A stretch of DNA of 64,000 nucleotides. Source: Chitinophaga sp. XS-30. GTDB taxonomy: Bacteria > Bacteroidota > Bacteroidia > Chitinophagales > Chitinophagaceae. Shown here piece after piece: positions 23,453 through 31,388 of this stretch. Each line of letters begins with the position of its first letter. Position 1 is the stretch's first letter. The position numbers and the translations under genes were made by a program. The notes beneath the pieces were generated by a model, which saw only the letters and a list, made by a program, of their open reading frames with translations, was not told where the DNA came from and ran no database searches. The stretch spans positions 5,082,032 to 5,146,031 of the forward strand of contig NZ_CP043006.1 of NCBI RefSeq assembly GCF_008086345.1, given 5' to 3'.

Positions 23453-25948
23453 TTATTGCCCCACCAAAAACACCGCATTCCCGAACAACAACTTCCCGTT
23501 CTCCCAGAAACTCCGGAACAGGGGATTATCCACCATCAGCACCACTTCTCCCCTGCCCATGGACCGTACGCCAAAGATCAGTCCGTCCTTCAGCTTCGCT
23601 TTCGTTTGCGCGCCTACGAAACCGGTGAGATAATTATCGTTCTTCAGCACCCCCACATTCCAGCCGCCGGACGGGAGATATTCCACCAGCTTGTCGTTTT
23701 GCTTGAGGGTATAGTAATAATCCGGATAGCCGAATGCCAGCGGATGCGTTTTATCCATGGCTACTTTATAGATAGCCCCGGGAATGAACTGCGATACGCT
23801 TTCCCGCTCCCGGTTGGCATAAGGCTTCAGGTCCAGGTACGGATCTTTCTTTTCATCTTCTTTTTTCTCTTCTTCTTTCTTCAGTTTAAAGCCCCAATCC
23901 CCTTCCGCCAGCTGGGATACGGCATCCTCCAGCGCGATCAGTTTCCCTCCGCCCTGTACCCAGTCTTTCAGCCGGTCCGCTACCGCCTTGTCGCTTAACG
24001 CATTGTAATGCCCGTCCGGAAGGATCAGCACATCCAGGTCTTTCCAGTTCACGTTATAAAGGTTATTGCTGTTCAACACCGTAACGGGATAATCGATCTG
24101 CTGCTCAAAAAAATGCCATATCTCTCCCATTCCCAATGAAGACACGCCATCACCTGCCATCACCGCCACTTTGGGCTTGCGGATAAAGCGGATCTTGTCT
24201 GATCCGAAATCCGCTCCTTTATCCACAAACCCCGTAGGCACTTTTACCAGTCTCACGCCCATCTGTATGGCCAACGCCGGGATCAGCGATCCAAGTGCTT
24301 CGTTGCCGGCTTTTGTGATGATGAGCGTACCGGATGGGTAGGTATTGCCGTTCAGCGAAAACGCCTGCTCCGCATACCGTACGCGCACATTCCGGTTGAG
24401 CAGCGCCGCCAGGAACTTCAGATCTTTTGTGCTGTTCCAGGGTGCCAGGTAAGCGTAGGCACTGCCTCCTGACGCAGCTTCTCCGGCAATCCCCGGCGGA
24501 GCCTCGCTCACCGCGGGCTGCAGGCGCTGTTTGACGGCATATGCCGGAAGCCCGTAGGCATAGGGCATTGCCCATGCCGTGATATCATATGTAACGGAGT
24601 CGGTTAAACGGGATACCGGTTCAAAAAGCACCCGTATAAGGTTGGAGCGCGGTTGAAAGGCGCTGATCACAAGATCGCCTTTCTCAATATCGAAGTGTTC
24701 CGTTTTACCGGTGAAATAATTGCGTCCGTCCGCGTTGCTGTTGCCGGTGGCGAATCCTGCGTCAATTTCATTACGACGCAGCACGGCTGCCAGCATCTGC
24801 AGTTTCTCGGGATTGCCGGCGGCTTTCACAACATAGGTTTTATAGTCACCGGCCGGGTTTGTGCGCGCATCTGCAAAATATCGTGCGAACTCACTGACGA
24901 GCTTTCCTGCATGGGCAGTGGATACTTCGATGGTGGCAATGCCGGTGGTGTAATGATGTTCCATCCTGTCCGCCAGCGTGAGGGTATCGCCTTCGCGGTT
25001 GATGATAGCGAGACCGGCCCGGCCGCTGCCGCCCTGCTCATAGGTCATGCCGATGGCGCCGTTGTACATCGGATAGGTATCGCCGTAGCTGGGATAGAAC
25101 AGATCGAACTGCTCTTTTGTAAAATACAGCCAGCCTTTGGCATCAAAATAGGTCGCATTATGTTTCCCGATCTGCACCTGGAAGTCCCGCTGCCAGGCGG
25201 TCACCGCATCATGCAGCGGCTCCGCGGCCGGCGCAAAATAATAAGGCGCATCAACGCCCTGCTCGTGAAAGTCCACATGCACCTGCGGCATCCAGCGGTT
25301 GTACTGCACGAGCCGCTGCTGTGATTCTATCTGTGTTTGCCAGGCCCAGTCCCGGTTCAGATCGAAATAATAGTGATTGCTGCGCCCTCCCGGCCATGGC
25401 TCATAATGCTCACGGGCAAATGGGGTGGCATCGGCGTTTTTGCTGTGAACGGCATTATAAAAACTGACATAACGCTCCCGGCCATCGGGGTTCAGGCAGG
25501 GATCGATGATCACTACGGCGTGCTGTAATAAAGCTTTCTTCTCTGTCAGCAGCGCGTACAATGTTTTCATCGCTGCTTCTGTGGACACTGCTTCATTGCC
25601 ATGCACATTATAGCTCAGCCAGATGATCACCGGTCCGGAAGTTTGTCCGCCGCCTTTTGTCAGCTGCAGGTTATGCTCCCTGATCCGGTCCAGCTGCGCC
25701 ATGTTCTCCGGGGATGCAACAACGGCCAGCATCAGGGGGCGGCCCTCGTAGGTCTGCCCGTATGTTTCCAATCTGACAGAGGAGGTATGTCTCGCCACTT
25801 CTTCAAAATATCCGGTCACCCTGAAATATGGCGTAAACCGGCTGCCAAGGGAATATTGCAGGTATGCAGCAGGTGAAGGCACCGTTTGCGCGGCAATGGA
25901 ATGGCATAGTGACAACAAGAGGAAAAGGATTGATAACATGCGCTTCAT
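23453..25948 (-). CDS. Secreted M14-family zinc carboxypeptidase-like protein
   Basis: 831 residues with signal peptide MKRMLSILFLLLSLCHSIAAQ. The M14 domain spans about 25-380: the zinc pair HxxE is in SYNVHGNEAVSTEAA, and a later histidine lies in QVHVDFHEQGVDAPYYF; the ending IEVSTAHAGKLVSE may provide the catalytic glutamate region. From about residue 570 a GATase-like Rossmann segment follows (VAVMAGDGVSSLGMGEIWHFFEQ, DVLILPDGHYNALSD), with a charged run (KKEEEKKEDEKKD). This two-part layout is typical of large Bacteroidota M14 proteins, probably periplasmic or secreted peptidases. Substrate is unknown. A lipoprotein gene lies 40 bases upstream on the same strand. Confidence 0.88.
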   Translation of the reverse strand: MKRMLSILFLLLSLCHSIAAQTVPSPAAYLQYSLGSRFTPYFRVTGYFEEVARHTSSVRLETYGQTYEGRPLMLAVVASPENMAQLDRIREHNLQLTKGGGQTSGPVIIWLSYNVHGNEAVSTEAAMKTLYALLTEKKALLQHAVVIIDPCLNPDGRERYVSFYNAVHSKNADATPFAREHYEPWPGGRSNHYYFDLNRDWAWQTQIESQQRLVQYNRWMPQVHVDFHEQGVDAPYYFAPAAEPLHDAVTAWQRDFQVQIGKHNATYFDAKGWLYFTKEQFDLFYPSYGDTYPMYNGAIGMTYEQGGSGRAGLAIINREGDTLTLADRMEHHYTTGIATIEVSTAHAGKLVSEFARYFADARTNPAGDYKTYVVKAAGNPEKLQMLAAVLRRNEIDAGFATGNSNADGRNYFTGKTEHFDIEKGDLVISAFQPRSNLIRVLFEPVSRLTDSVTYDITAWAMPYAYGLPAYAVKQRLQPAVSEAPPGIAGEAASGGSAYAYLAPWNSTKDLKFLAALLNRNVRVRYAEQAFSLNGNTYPSGTLIITKAGNEALGSLIPALAIQMGVRLVKVPTGFVDKGADFGSDKIRFIRKPKVAVMAGDGVSSLGMGEIWHFFEQQIDYPVTVLNSNNLYNVNWKDLDVLILPDGHYNALSDKAVADRLKDWVQGGGKLIALEDAVSQLAEGDWGFKLKKEEEKKEDEKKDPYLDLKPYANRERESVSQFIPGAIYKVAMDKTHPLAFGYPDYYYTLKQNDKLVEYLPSGGWNVGVLKNDNYLTGFVGAQTKAKLKDGLIFGVRSMGRGEVVLMVDNPLFRSFWENGKLLFGNAVFLVGQ

Positions 25949-25988
25949 GAAGCTAAGATAGGGATTCGGGGAAGTATTTCCATCGGGC

Positions 25989-26528
25989 TCAGGGCAGCCG
26001 GTAAGAAACCTTGGGGAACATGCCCATCAGGCTGTCCAGCTCATTCGCACAGGCCCGTTTTCTTTCCATCGCTTCGATCACATCCAGTTTATGCAGCTTC
26101 CAGTTATCGGTGTAGATCGTGGTATTAAAATCGATGACCGTATTGTATTTGAGAAAGAACTGCCCGGTAATGTTCTCTTCAGACCAGAACAGCTGACGCG
26201 CAAAAACCTCCCCTTTTCTGTCGAAATAATAACTGCCATATTTGCTGTACACCAGCTTTACGGGAAACCTTTTGAAAATGTACAGGTCCATCTGCAGACG
26301 GCGTACTTTCTGGTAATAGTACACAGAATCGTCGATCACTTCCATTCGTCTTTTCAATGTTTTCACGATGGCGGAATCTTCTTTGGCAAGCGGCAGGATA
26401 ACGGGAGGAAGGGGTTTGCTTGTCTTTTGAGTACTGTCCGCTGTTGTATCTTTCATAGCAGCAGGAGGTTGATGACAGGCAACAACCAATAACACGCAGT
26501 ATTGAAGGTAACGGAGGAATCCTCTCAT
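25989..26528 (-). CDS. Putative lipoprotein, function unknown
   Basis: 179 residues. A short signal sequence ends in a lipobox (LLVVAC, Cys 18), followed by a Thr/Ser/Pro/Lys-rich linker and a helical-plus-beta domain (VKTLKRRMEVIDDSVYYYQKVRR, VKLVYSKYGSYYFDRKGEVFARQLFWSEENITGQFF). I do not recognise the family. The predicted place is the periplasmic face of the inner or outer membrane. It probably shares a transcript with the M14 peptidase downstream and is divergent from ggt. Confidence 0.7.
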   Translation of the reverse strand: MRGFLRYLQYCVLLVVACHQPPAAMKDTTADSTQKTSKPLPPVILPLAKEDSAIVKTLKRRMEVIDDSVYYYQKVRRLQMDLYIFKRFPVKLVYSKYGSYYFDRKGEVFARQLFWSEENITGQFFLKYNTVIDFNTTIYTDNWKLHKLDVIEAMERKRACANELDSLMGMFPKVSYRLP

Positions 26529-26594
26529 AGTACAGGCACGATACTTTCATACTAAAAGTAATAAATCTTAATTTAGAACCAAACAGCACGTTTT

Positions 26595-28292
26595 ATGCGC
26601 TCTACTCTGATCTTGTCTATATTTCTGACCCTGCCCGCCGCGTTGGCAGCGCAACAGGTGCTGACTCCTTATCAGTATTCCATCAATAAACAGCTGAATG
26701 CCAGCCACTATGCCGTGGTTTCCGCCCATCCGCTGGCGAGCCAGGCCGGTGTGATGATCATGCAGCAGGGTGGTAATGCGGTAGATGCTGCAATCGCAAC
26801 ACAGCTTGCATTGGCTGTCGTATATCCGCAGGCAGGCAATCTTGGCGGAGGAGGTTTTCTCGTAGCGCGGTTGCAGGACGGCAAAACGCTCGCTATTGAT
26901 TACCGGGAGAAAGCTCCGGCCGGATCGCACCGCGATATGTACCTGGATGACAGCGGCGTCGTGCGGCCACGCAGCAGTATGGATGGGCACCTGGCGGCAG
27001 GAGTTCCCGGTACGGTGGCCGGCCTGTTCGCTTCCCATAAATACGCCCGGTTGCCTTTTGCCCGCCTCGCCGCTCCCGCCATTCAGCTGGCGGAAAAAGG
27101 TTTTGTGATCACGGAAGATGAAGCATCCGGACTGAACAGGCTCCGGGAAAACATCCTGCGGCTCAACACCGCTCCCACCGCTTTTGTGAAAGACCGCCCC
27201 TGGAAAACCGGGGACACCCTCGTGCAGAAAGACCTGGCCCGCACCCTGCAGCTGATCGCCCGGAAAGGCCGGAAAGGCTTCTATCAGGGTGAAACAGCGG
27301 AAAAGATCGTTGCGGAAATGCAACGCGGCGGCGGCATCATCAGCAAAACGGATCTTAAAAAATATGAAGCTAAAGAACGTCAGCCGATGCTGTTCGATTT
27401 CCGGGGCTACACCGTGCTGACGATGCCCCTCCCCAGCAGCGGCGGCATCGGGCTACAGCAGATGCTGGGCATGGTGGAACCGTTCCCGCTGGAAACATGG
27501 GGTTTTCACAGCGCAAAAAGCGTACAGCTGATGATTGAAGCGGAACGGCGGGCGTATGCGGACAGGGCCCATTTCCTGGGCGACAGGGATTTTGTGAAAG
27601 TACCGGTAACTGCCATCACCACTGCGGCATATCTGCAGGAAAGAATGCAGACCTTCACCCCCGGAAAGGCTTCACAAAGCGAAAATACCGCAGCGGGAAA
27701 AGTGGCGCCGGAAAGCACGGAAACCACCCATCTCTGTGTGATCGACAAAGAAGGCAATGCCGTATCCGTGACCACCACGCTCAACGGCGGTTATGGCAGC
27801 AAGGTAGTGGTGGGAGGCGCCGGTTTTTTCCTCAATAATGAAATGGACGATTTCAGCATCAAGCCCGGCACGCCTAATATGTATGGCCTCGTAGGCGCGG
27901 AAGCCAATGCCATTCAGCCCGGTAAACGCATGCTCAGTTCCATGACGCCCACCATCGTGATCAAAGACAATAAACCTGTGCTCATCACGGGTACGCCCGG
28001 CGGCTCCACCATCATCACCTCCGTTTTCCAGACCCTGCTTAATGCACTGGTGTTCGGGCTGGATGCGGACCAGACCGTAAATGCTCCCAAATTCCATCAT
28101 CAATGGCTGCCGGACATTGTGCATGTGGAAAGGGACTTCCCGGACAGTACGCAACAGGCGCTGAAACAGATGGGCTACAGGATCGTTCCGCGGTCGCCCA
28201 TCGGCAGAACGGAACTCATCCGCATACACCCCGATGGCCGCATAGAAGCCGTAGGCGATAAAAGAGGGGATGACAGCGCTGCGGGGTATTAA
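26595..28292 (+). CDS. ggt: Gamma-glutamyltransferase
   Basis: A periplasmic N-terminal-nucleophile hydrolase that cleaves or transfers the gamma-glutamyl group of glutathione and related peptides. 565 residues with signal peptide MRSTLILSIFLTLPAALAA. Large-subunit motifs include HPLASQAGVMIMQQGGNAVDAAIA and GNLGGGGFLVA. The autocleavage site falls before Thr 377 in STETTHLCVIDKEGNAV, followed by GSKVVVGGAGFFLNNEMDDF and the oxyanion segment KRMLSSMTPTIV. All residues expected for self-processing are present, so the enzyme should be active. It is divergent from the lipoprotein gene, and a DinB-like gene follows 60 bases later behind its own -7 box. Confidence 0.95.
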   Translation: MRSTLILSIFLTLPAALAAQQVLTPYQYSINKQLNASHYAVVSAHPLASQAGVMIMQQGGNAVDAAIATQLALAVVYPQAGNLGGGGFLVARLQDGKTLAIDYREKAPAGSHRDMYLDDSGVVRPRSSMDGHLAAGVPGTVAGLFASHKYARLPFARLAAPAIQLAEKGFVITEDEASGLNRLRENILRLNTAPTAFVKDRPWKTGDTLVQKDLARTLQLIARKGRKGFYQGETAEKIVAEMQRGGGIISKTDLKKYEAKERQPMLFDFRGYTVLTMPLPSSGGIGLQQMLGMVEPFPLETWGFHSAKSVQLMIEAERRAYADRAHFLGDRDFVKVPVTAITTAAYLQERMQTFTPGKASQSENTAAGKVAPESTETTHLCVIDKEGNAVSVTTTLNGGYGSKVVVGGAGFFLNNEMDDFSIKPGTPNMYGLVGAEANAIQPGKRMLSSMTPTIVIKDNKPVLITGTPGGSTIITSVFQTLLNALVFGLDADQTVNAPKFHHQWLPDIVHVERDFPDSTQQALKQMGYRIVPRSPIGRTELIRIHPDGRIEAVGDKRGDDSAAGY

Positions 28293-28330
28293 CCGGCACA
28301 ATGTCCTCATGAATTGTCCCCAACGAATTG

Positions 28331-28338
28331 TATTTTTG
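28331..28338 (+). promoter_or_regulatory. -7 box TATTTTTG before the DinB-like gene
   Basis: Exact TAnnTTTG, 14 bases before the chosen start at 28353. It supports a separate promoter for the four-gene run that follows ggt. Confidence 0.55.
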
Positions 28339-28352
28339 AAAGACATCATATT

Positions 28353-28895
28353 ATGGACATGACAGTTGCAGAAATTTACCTGGACAGCCTGAAGAAACGC
28401 CTGCTTGGATATAAAGTACTGGCGGAGAAGACGTTTGCACAGCTGAATGATGAACAGCTGCACTGGCAACCTGCCGGTGAGCCCAACAATATCTACATCA
28501 TCGTAAAACACATGAGCGGCAACATGCTTTCCCGCTTTACGGATTTTCTCACCTCCGACGGAGAAAAGCCCTGGCGCGAGAGGGACGCAGAATTCACGGA
28601 TGACCAGCCCACCGGCACAAAGGCCGCCATGCTGGAAATATGGGAAAAAGGATGGGATTGCCTGATGGCAACATTGAACAGCCTGCAGGAAGGTGACCTG
28701 GCAAAGACCATCTACATCCGCACGGAACCGCATAGCGTGATGGACGCCCTGAACCGGCAGCTCGCGCATTATCCCTATCACATCGGCCAGATCCTTTACC
28801 TCGGCAAGATCATGAAACAGGAAAACTGGGAAAGCCTTTCCATTCCCAAAGGCGGTTCGCAGCAATTCAACCAGGAAAAAGCATCCGGCAAATGA
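28353..28895 (+). CDS. DinB-superfamily protein (DUF1572-type)
   Basis: 180 residues starting MDMTVAEIYLDSLKKRL; a longer frame to 28314 is rejected because it begins before the -7 box. The fold is a four-helix bundle of the DinB/YfiT type, with candidate metal-binding histidines in VKHMSGNM and in RQLAHYPYHIGQILYLGKI (HxxxHxxQ). Related enzymes include bacillithiol and mycothiol transferases, so thiol transfer is a possible role; this subfamily is uncharacterised. It overlaps the next gene by 4 bases (ATGA) and begins a tight four-gene run. Confidence 0.85.
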   Translation: MDMTVAEIYLDSLKKRLLGYKVLAEKTFAQLNDEQLHWQPAGEPNNIYIIVKHMSGNMLSRFTDFLTSDGEKPWRERDAEFTDDQPTGTKAAMLEIWEKGWDCLMATLNSLQEGDLAKTIYIRTEPHSVMDALNRQLAHYPYHIGQILYLGKIMKQENWESLSIPKGGSQQFNQEKASGK

Positions 28896-29302
28896 GATAT
28901 TTCATCATCGGGATAGCGCTGGCGCTGACAGCCTGCGGGTCCGGCAAAACCAATGCGCTGCTGCAGCATAAAAAATGGAAGGTCGAGAATGTAAGCGTTC
29001 CCCCGGGAGACCCCTACAACCTCGTACAGGTCACGCAAGCAAAAGATCTGAAAAGCGGTTATTACAGCGATGTGTTCTACCAGTTCCTGGACGATGGCCT
29101 GTTCATCGCCACCATTGCCGGTCAACCGGATACCGGGAGATACCGGCTCATCAGCAACGGCCGCATTATTTCCATCACTTCCCCCAATGGCTCCCGCGAT
29201 GCGGAACACCTGGTAGAAGTGGTGAAACTGGATGAACAGTCCTTTGACATGAAAGTCAAATCCGGCGATTATCATTTCATCCTTCATACCAGGAAACAGT
29301 AA
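28892..29302 (+). CDS. Small lipoprotein, function unknown
   Basis: 136 residues. Signal sequence ends in lipobox ALTAC (Cys 15), then a single small beta-rich domain (HKKWKVENVSVPPGDPYNL, VFYQFLDDGLFIATIAGQPDTGRYRLISNGR). The pattern of a predicted short barrel starting with a Trp-containing strand is lipocalin-like, as in other Bacteroidota small lipoproteins, but no family was recognised. It overlaps the DinB-like gene by 4 bases and sits one base before the PLP-enzyme gene, so it is translationally coupled to both. Confidence 0.75.
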   Translation: MRYFIIGIALALTACGSGKTNALLQHKKWKVENVSVPPGDPYNLVQVTQAKDLKSGYYSDVFYQFLDDGLFIATIAGQPDTGRYRLISNGRIISITSPNGSRDAEHLVEVVKLDEQSFDMKVKSGDYHFILHTRKQ

Positions 29303-29303
29303 T

Positions 29304-30419
29304 ATGACCCGGATCACAGATACAACACCCGGCAGAACGGCCATGATAGACGGCAGGAGCTTCCTTTTCTTTTCCGGCTTCAGCTACCTGGGCATGCATG
29401 CCTCACCGGCTTTCCGGGAATTGCTGGCCGCAGGCACCGCCAGGTTCGGCAGCGTGCACCCTTCGTCCCGCATATCGAACTTGCAGCTAAGGCTATACGA
29501 AGAACTGGAGCATGCCCTGGCCACGCTGCTGCACCGGCAGTCCGCCGTGTGCTTCTCCTCCGGTTACCTCGCCGCGCAGGCTGCTGTTACCTATGCCCAC
29601 GGCAAAGGCGAGCTGCTATACGCGCCCGGCGTACATCCCGCGATCTGCTACCCCGGCGCACAGCTGCCCGAAGGATCGGTACAGGACTGGCTTTCGAATA
29701 TTATCGATATAGTGAACCAGGGCGATGATCACCGCTATGTACTGGTATGTGACGCCGTTCACCCGCTGACAGCCACTATTCACGACTTTTCTCCCCTGCA
29801 GCTGATCCGGAAAAAAGTACTGGTGCTGCTGGATGATTCCCACGGCGTAGGGTTGCTGGGCGATGAAGGCGAAGGCATCACTGCCTCGCTCCCGGAAAAC
29901 CCGGCCCTGCATTACCTCATTACCGCCTCGCTGGCCAAAGCTTTCAGCCTGGAGGGCGGTTTCATTGCCGGCCATGCGGCGGACATCGCCGCCATCCGGA
30001 AACTGCCGCTGTTCACGGCCAGCACGCCCATGATACCCGCGAATGCCCATGCTTTCCTCCATGCCCGGGAGGTCTTTGCTACCGCCCGGAGAACACTGCG
30101 GCAGCGCATCCAGACCTTCGCGAACCTCACCGCCGGTATTCCCGCACTGCAGCATACGCATCCGCTCCCGGTATTCGCCATCCGCGAAACCGCTACAGAT
30201 GAGAAAACGCAGCAGGACGAGCGGCATACCGTTCAGCTGGACACGCATCAGCATATATATGAATACCTCCTGAACCTGGATACGCTGATATCCTCCTTTG
30301 CCTATCCGGACCCGCAAGGGGCCAGGATCAACCGCATCATCCTGTCCGCCCTCCATACGCCGTCAGACCTGGAGATACTGGCAGAACACCTCACCCGATT
30401 CTATTCATCCATCCAATAA
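29304..30419 (+). CDS. AONS-like PLP-dependent enzyme (alpha-oxoamine synthase family)
   Basis: 371 residues of fold-type I, class II aminotransferase-like. Features include GRSFLFFSGFSYLGMHASPAF, FGSVHPSSRIS, the aspartate and histidine that position PLP (LLDDSHGVGLLGDEG), and the Schiff-base lysine in ITASLAKAFSLEGGFIAGH. Family members condense an amino acid with an acyl-CoA (KBL, AONS, ALA synthase, serine palmitoyltransferase). The sequence is divergent and somewhat short, and no biotin or sphingolipid gene lies nearby, so the substrate cannot be assigned. It is coupled to the lipoprotein gene and followed by the TraB gene after 6 bases. Confidence 0.85.
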   Translation: MTRITDTTPGRTAMIDGRSFLFFSGFSYLGMHASPAFRELLAAGTARFGSVHPSSRISNLQLRLYEELEHALATLLHRQSAVCFSSGYLAAQAAVTYAHGKGELLYAPGVHPAICYPGAQLPEGSVQDWLSNIIDIVNQGDDHRYVLVCDAVHPLTATIHDFSPLQLIRKKVLVLLDDSHGVGLLGDEGEGITASLPENPALHYLITASLAKAFSLEGGFIAGHAADIAAIRKLPLFTASTPMIPANAHAFLHAREVFATARRTLRQRIQTFANLTAGIPALQHTHPLPVFAIRETATDEKTQQDERHTVQLDTHQHIYEYLLNLDTLISSFAYPDPQGARINRIILSALHTPSDLEILAEHLTRFYSSIQ

Positions 30420-30425
30420 AACATC

Positions 30426-31307
30426 ATGCTCAGAAGAACTATCGTTACCATCGCGCTCCTCCTGTTGCTGTTACCCACTTTTGCACAGCATTCGCTGCTG
30501 TACAGGATCTCCGGCAAAGACCTGCCGCAACCCTCCTATCTCTTCGGCACCATCCATCTGATCTGTCCGGATGACTTTTTTGTATCCGAAGAACTGAAAA
30601 AAGCCTTTTCAGCAGCCAAAACCGTTTACCTCGAAATGGATATGGACGATCCGGCGCTGATGAGCGGGCTGATGAAAGCCATGCAGGAAACGGATGAAGA
30701 TTACAAACTGGAGAATATTTTCAAGCCGGAAGATTTTGCCCGGCTTAAACAATACCTGAAAGACAGCATGAAGATGGATATCACCTTCTTCCAGCAAATG
30801 AAGCCCATGATGATCATGTCTACCATCATGCAGCGGGCGCTGCGCTGCCCTGTTCCCGCTTCCTACGAAATGACCTTCCTGACGATGGCGAAAGAGCAGA
30901 ACAAAACGGTAGAAGGCCTCGAAAAGCTGGACGATCAGATCAATGTGTTCGACGAGATGGCCGATAGTACCGAAAGCCGCATGATCATGGATTATGTGAA
31001 CGACATGGAAAAGCAGCGGGACTATTTCACCCGTATCGTAGCGGCCTACCGGCAGCAGGACATCAGCAAGATACACGACTTCATCAAAGAAACCCCCGAT
31101 ATGGCCGGTTATGAAGATGTCATGGTATATGACCGCAACCGCAACTGGATCCCGGTCATAGAAAAAGCCGCACAGAAAGAAACCACACTCTTCGCCTGCG
31201 GCGCCATGCACCTCGGCGGGGATCAGGGCGTGGTGGAGCTGCTACGCAAAAAGGGGTATAAAGTCGAGCCCATCCCGAATACGATTTCCTCTTCCGGCCA
31301 GCGTTGA
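30426..31307 (+). CDS. TraB/GumN-family protein
   Basis: 293 residues with a signal peptide (MLRRTIVTIALLLLLLPTFAQ). The family signatures frame the protein: SYLFGTIHLICPDDF near the N-terminus and LFACGAMHLGGDQGVVELLRKKGY near the C-terminus, each with a GxxH motif thought to form a metal-dependent active site related to erythromycin-esterase/ChaN-type (EreA) folds. It is predicted to be a periplasmic hydrolase, possibly a peptidase; the substrate is unknown. It is last in the 28353-31307 gene run. Confidence 0.9.
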   Translation: MLRRTIVTIALLLLLLPTFAQHSLLYRISGKDLPQPSYLFGTIHLICPDDFFVSEELKKAFSAAKTVYLEMDMDDPALMSGLMKAMQETDEDYKLENIFKPEDFARLKQYLKDSMKMDITFFQQMKPMMIMSTIMQRALRCPVPASYEMTFLTMAKEQNKTVEGLEKLDDQINVFDEMADSTESRMIMDYVNDMEKQRDYFTRIVAAYRQQDISKIHDFIKETPDMAGYEDVMVYDRNRNWIPVIEKAAQKETTLFACGAMHLGGDQGVVELLRKKGYKVEPIPNTISSSGQR

Positions 31308-31317
31308 TACATCCAAA

Positions 31318-31369
31318 ACACCAATTGGTGTATTAAATTTCCCTGCCCCCGGGGCGGAGTATAAGTTTG
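31318..31369 (+). promoter_or_regulatory. Promoter region with two palindromes before the second receptor
   Basis: A perfect 14-bp palindrome ACACCAATTGGTGT (31318-31331) and an 11-bp one GCCCCCGGGGC (31345-31355) lie directly upstream of the -7 box TAAGTTTG (31362-31369). Both overlap the stretch where polymerase would bind, as repressor or activator operators would. The binding protein is unknown. Confidence 0.6.
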
Positions 31370-31388
31370 TGTCATCAATCTGACCAAT

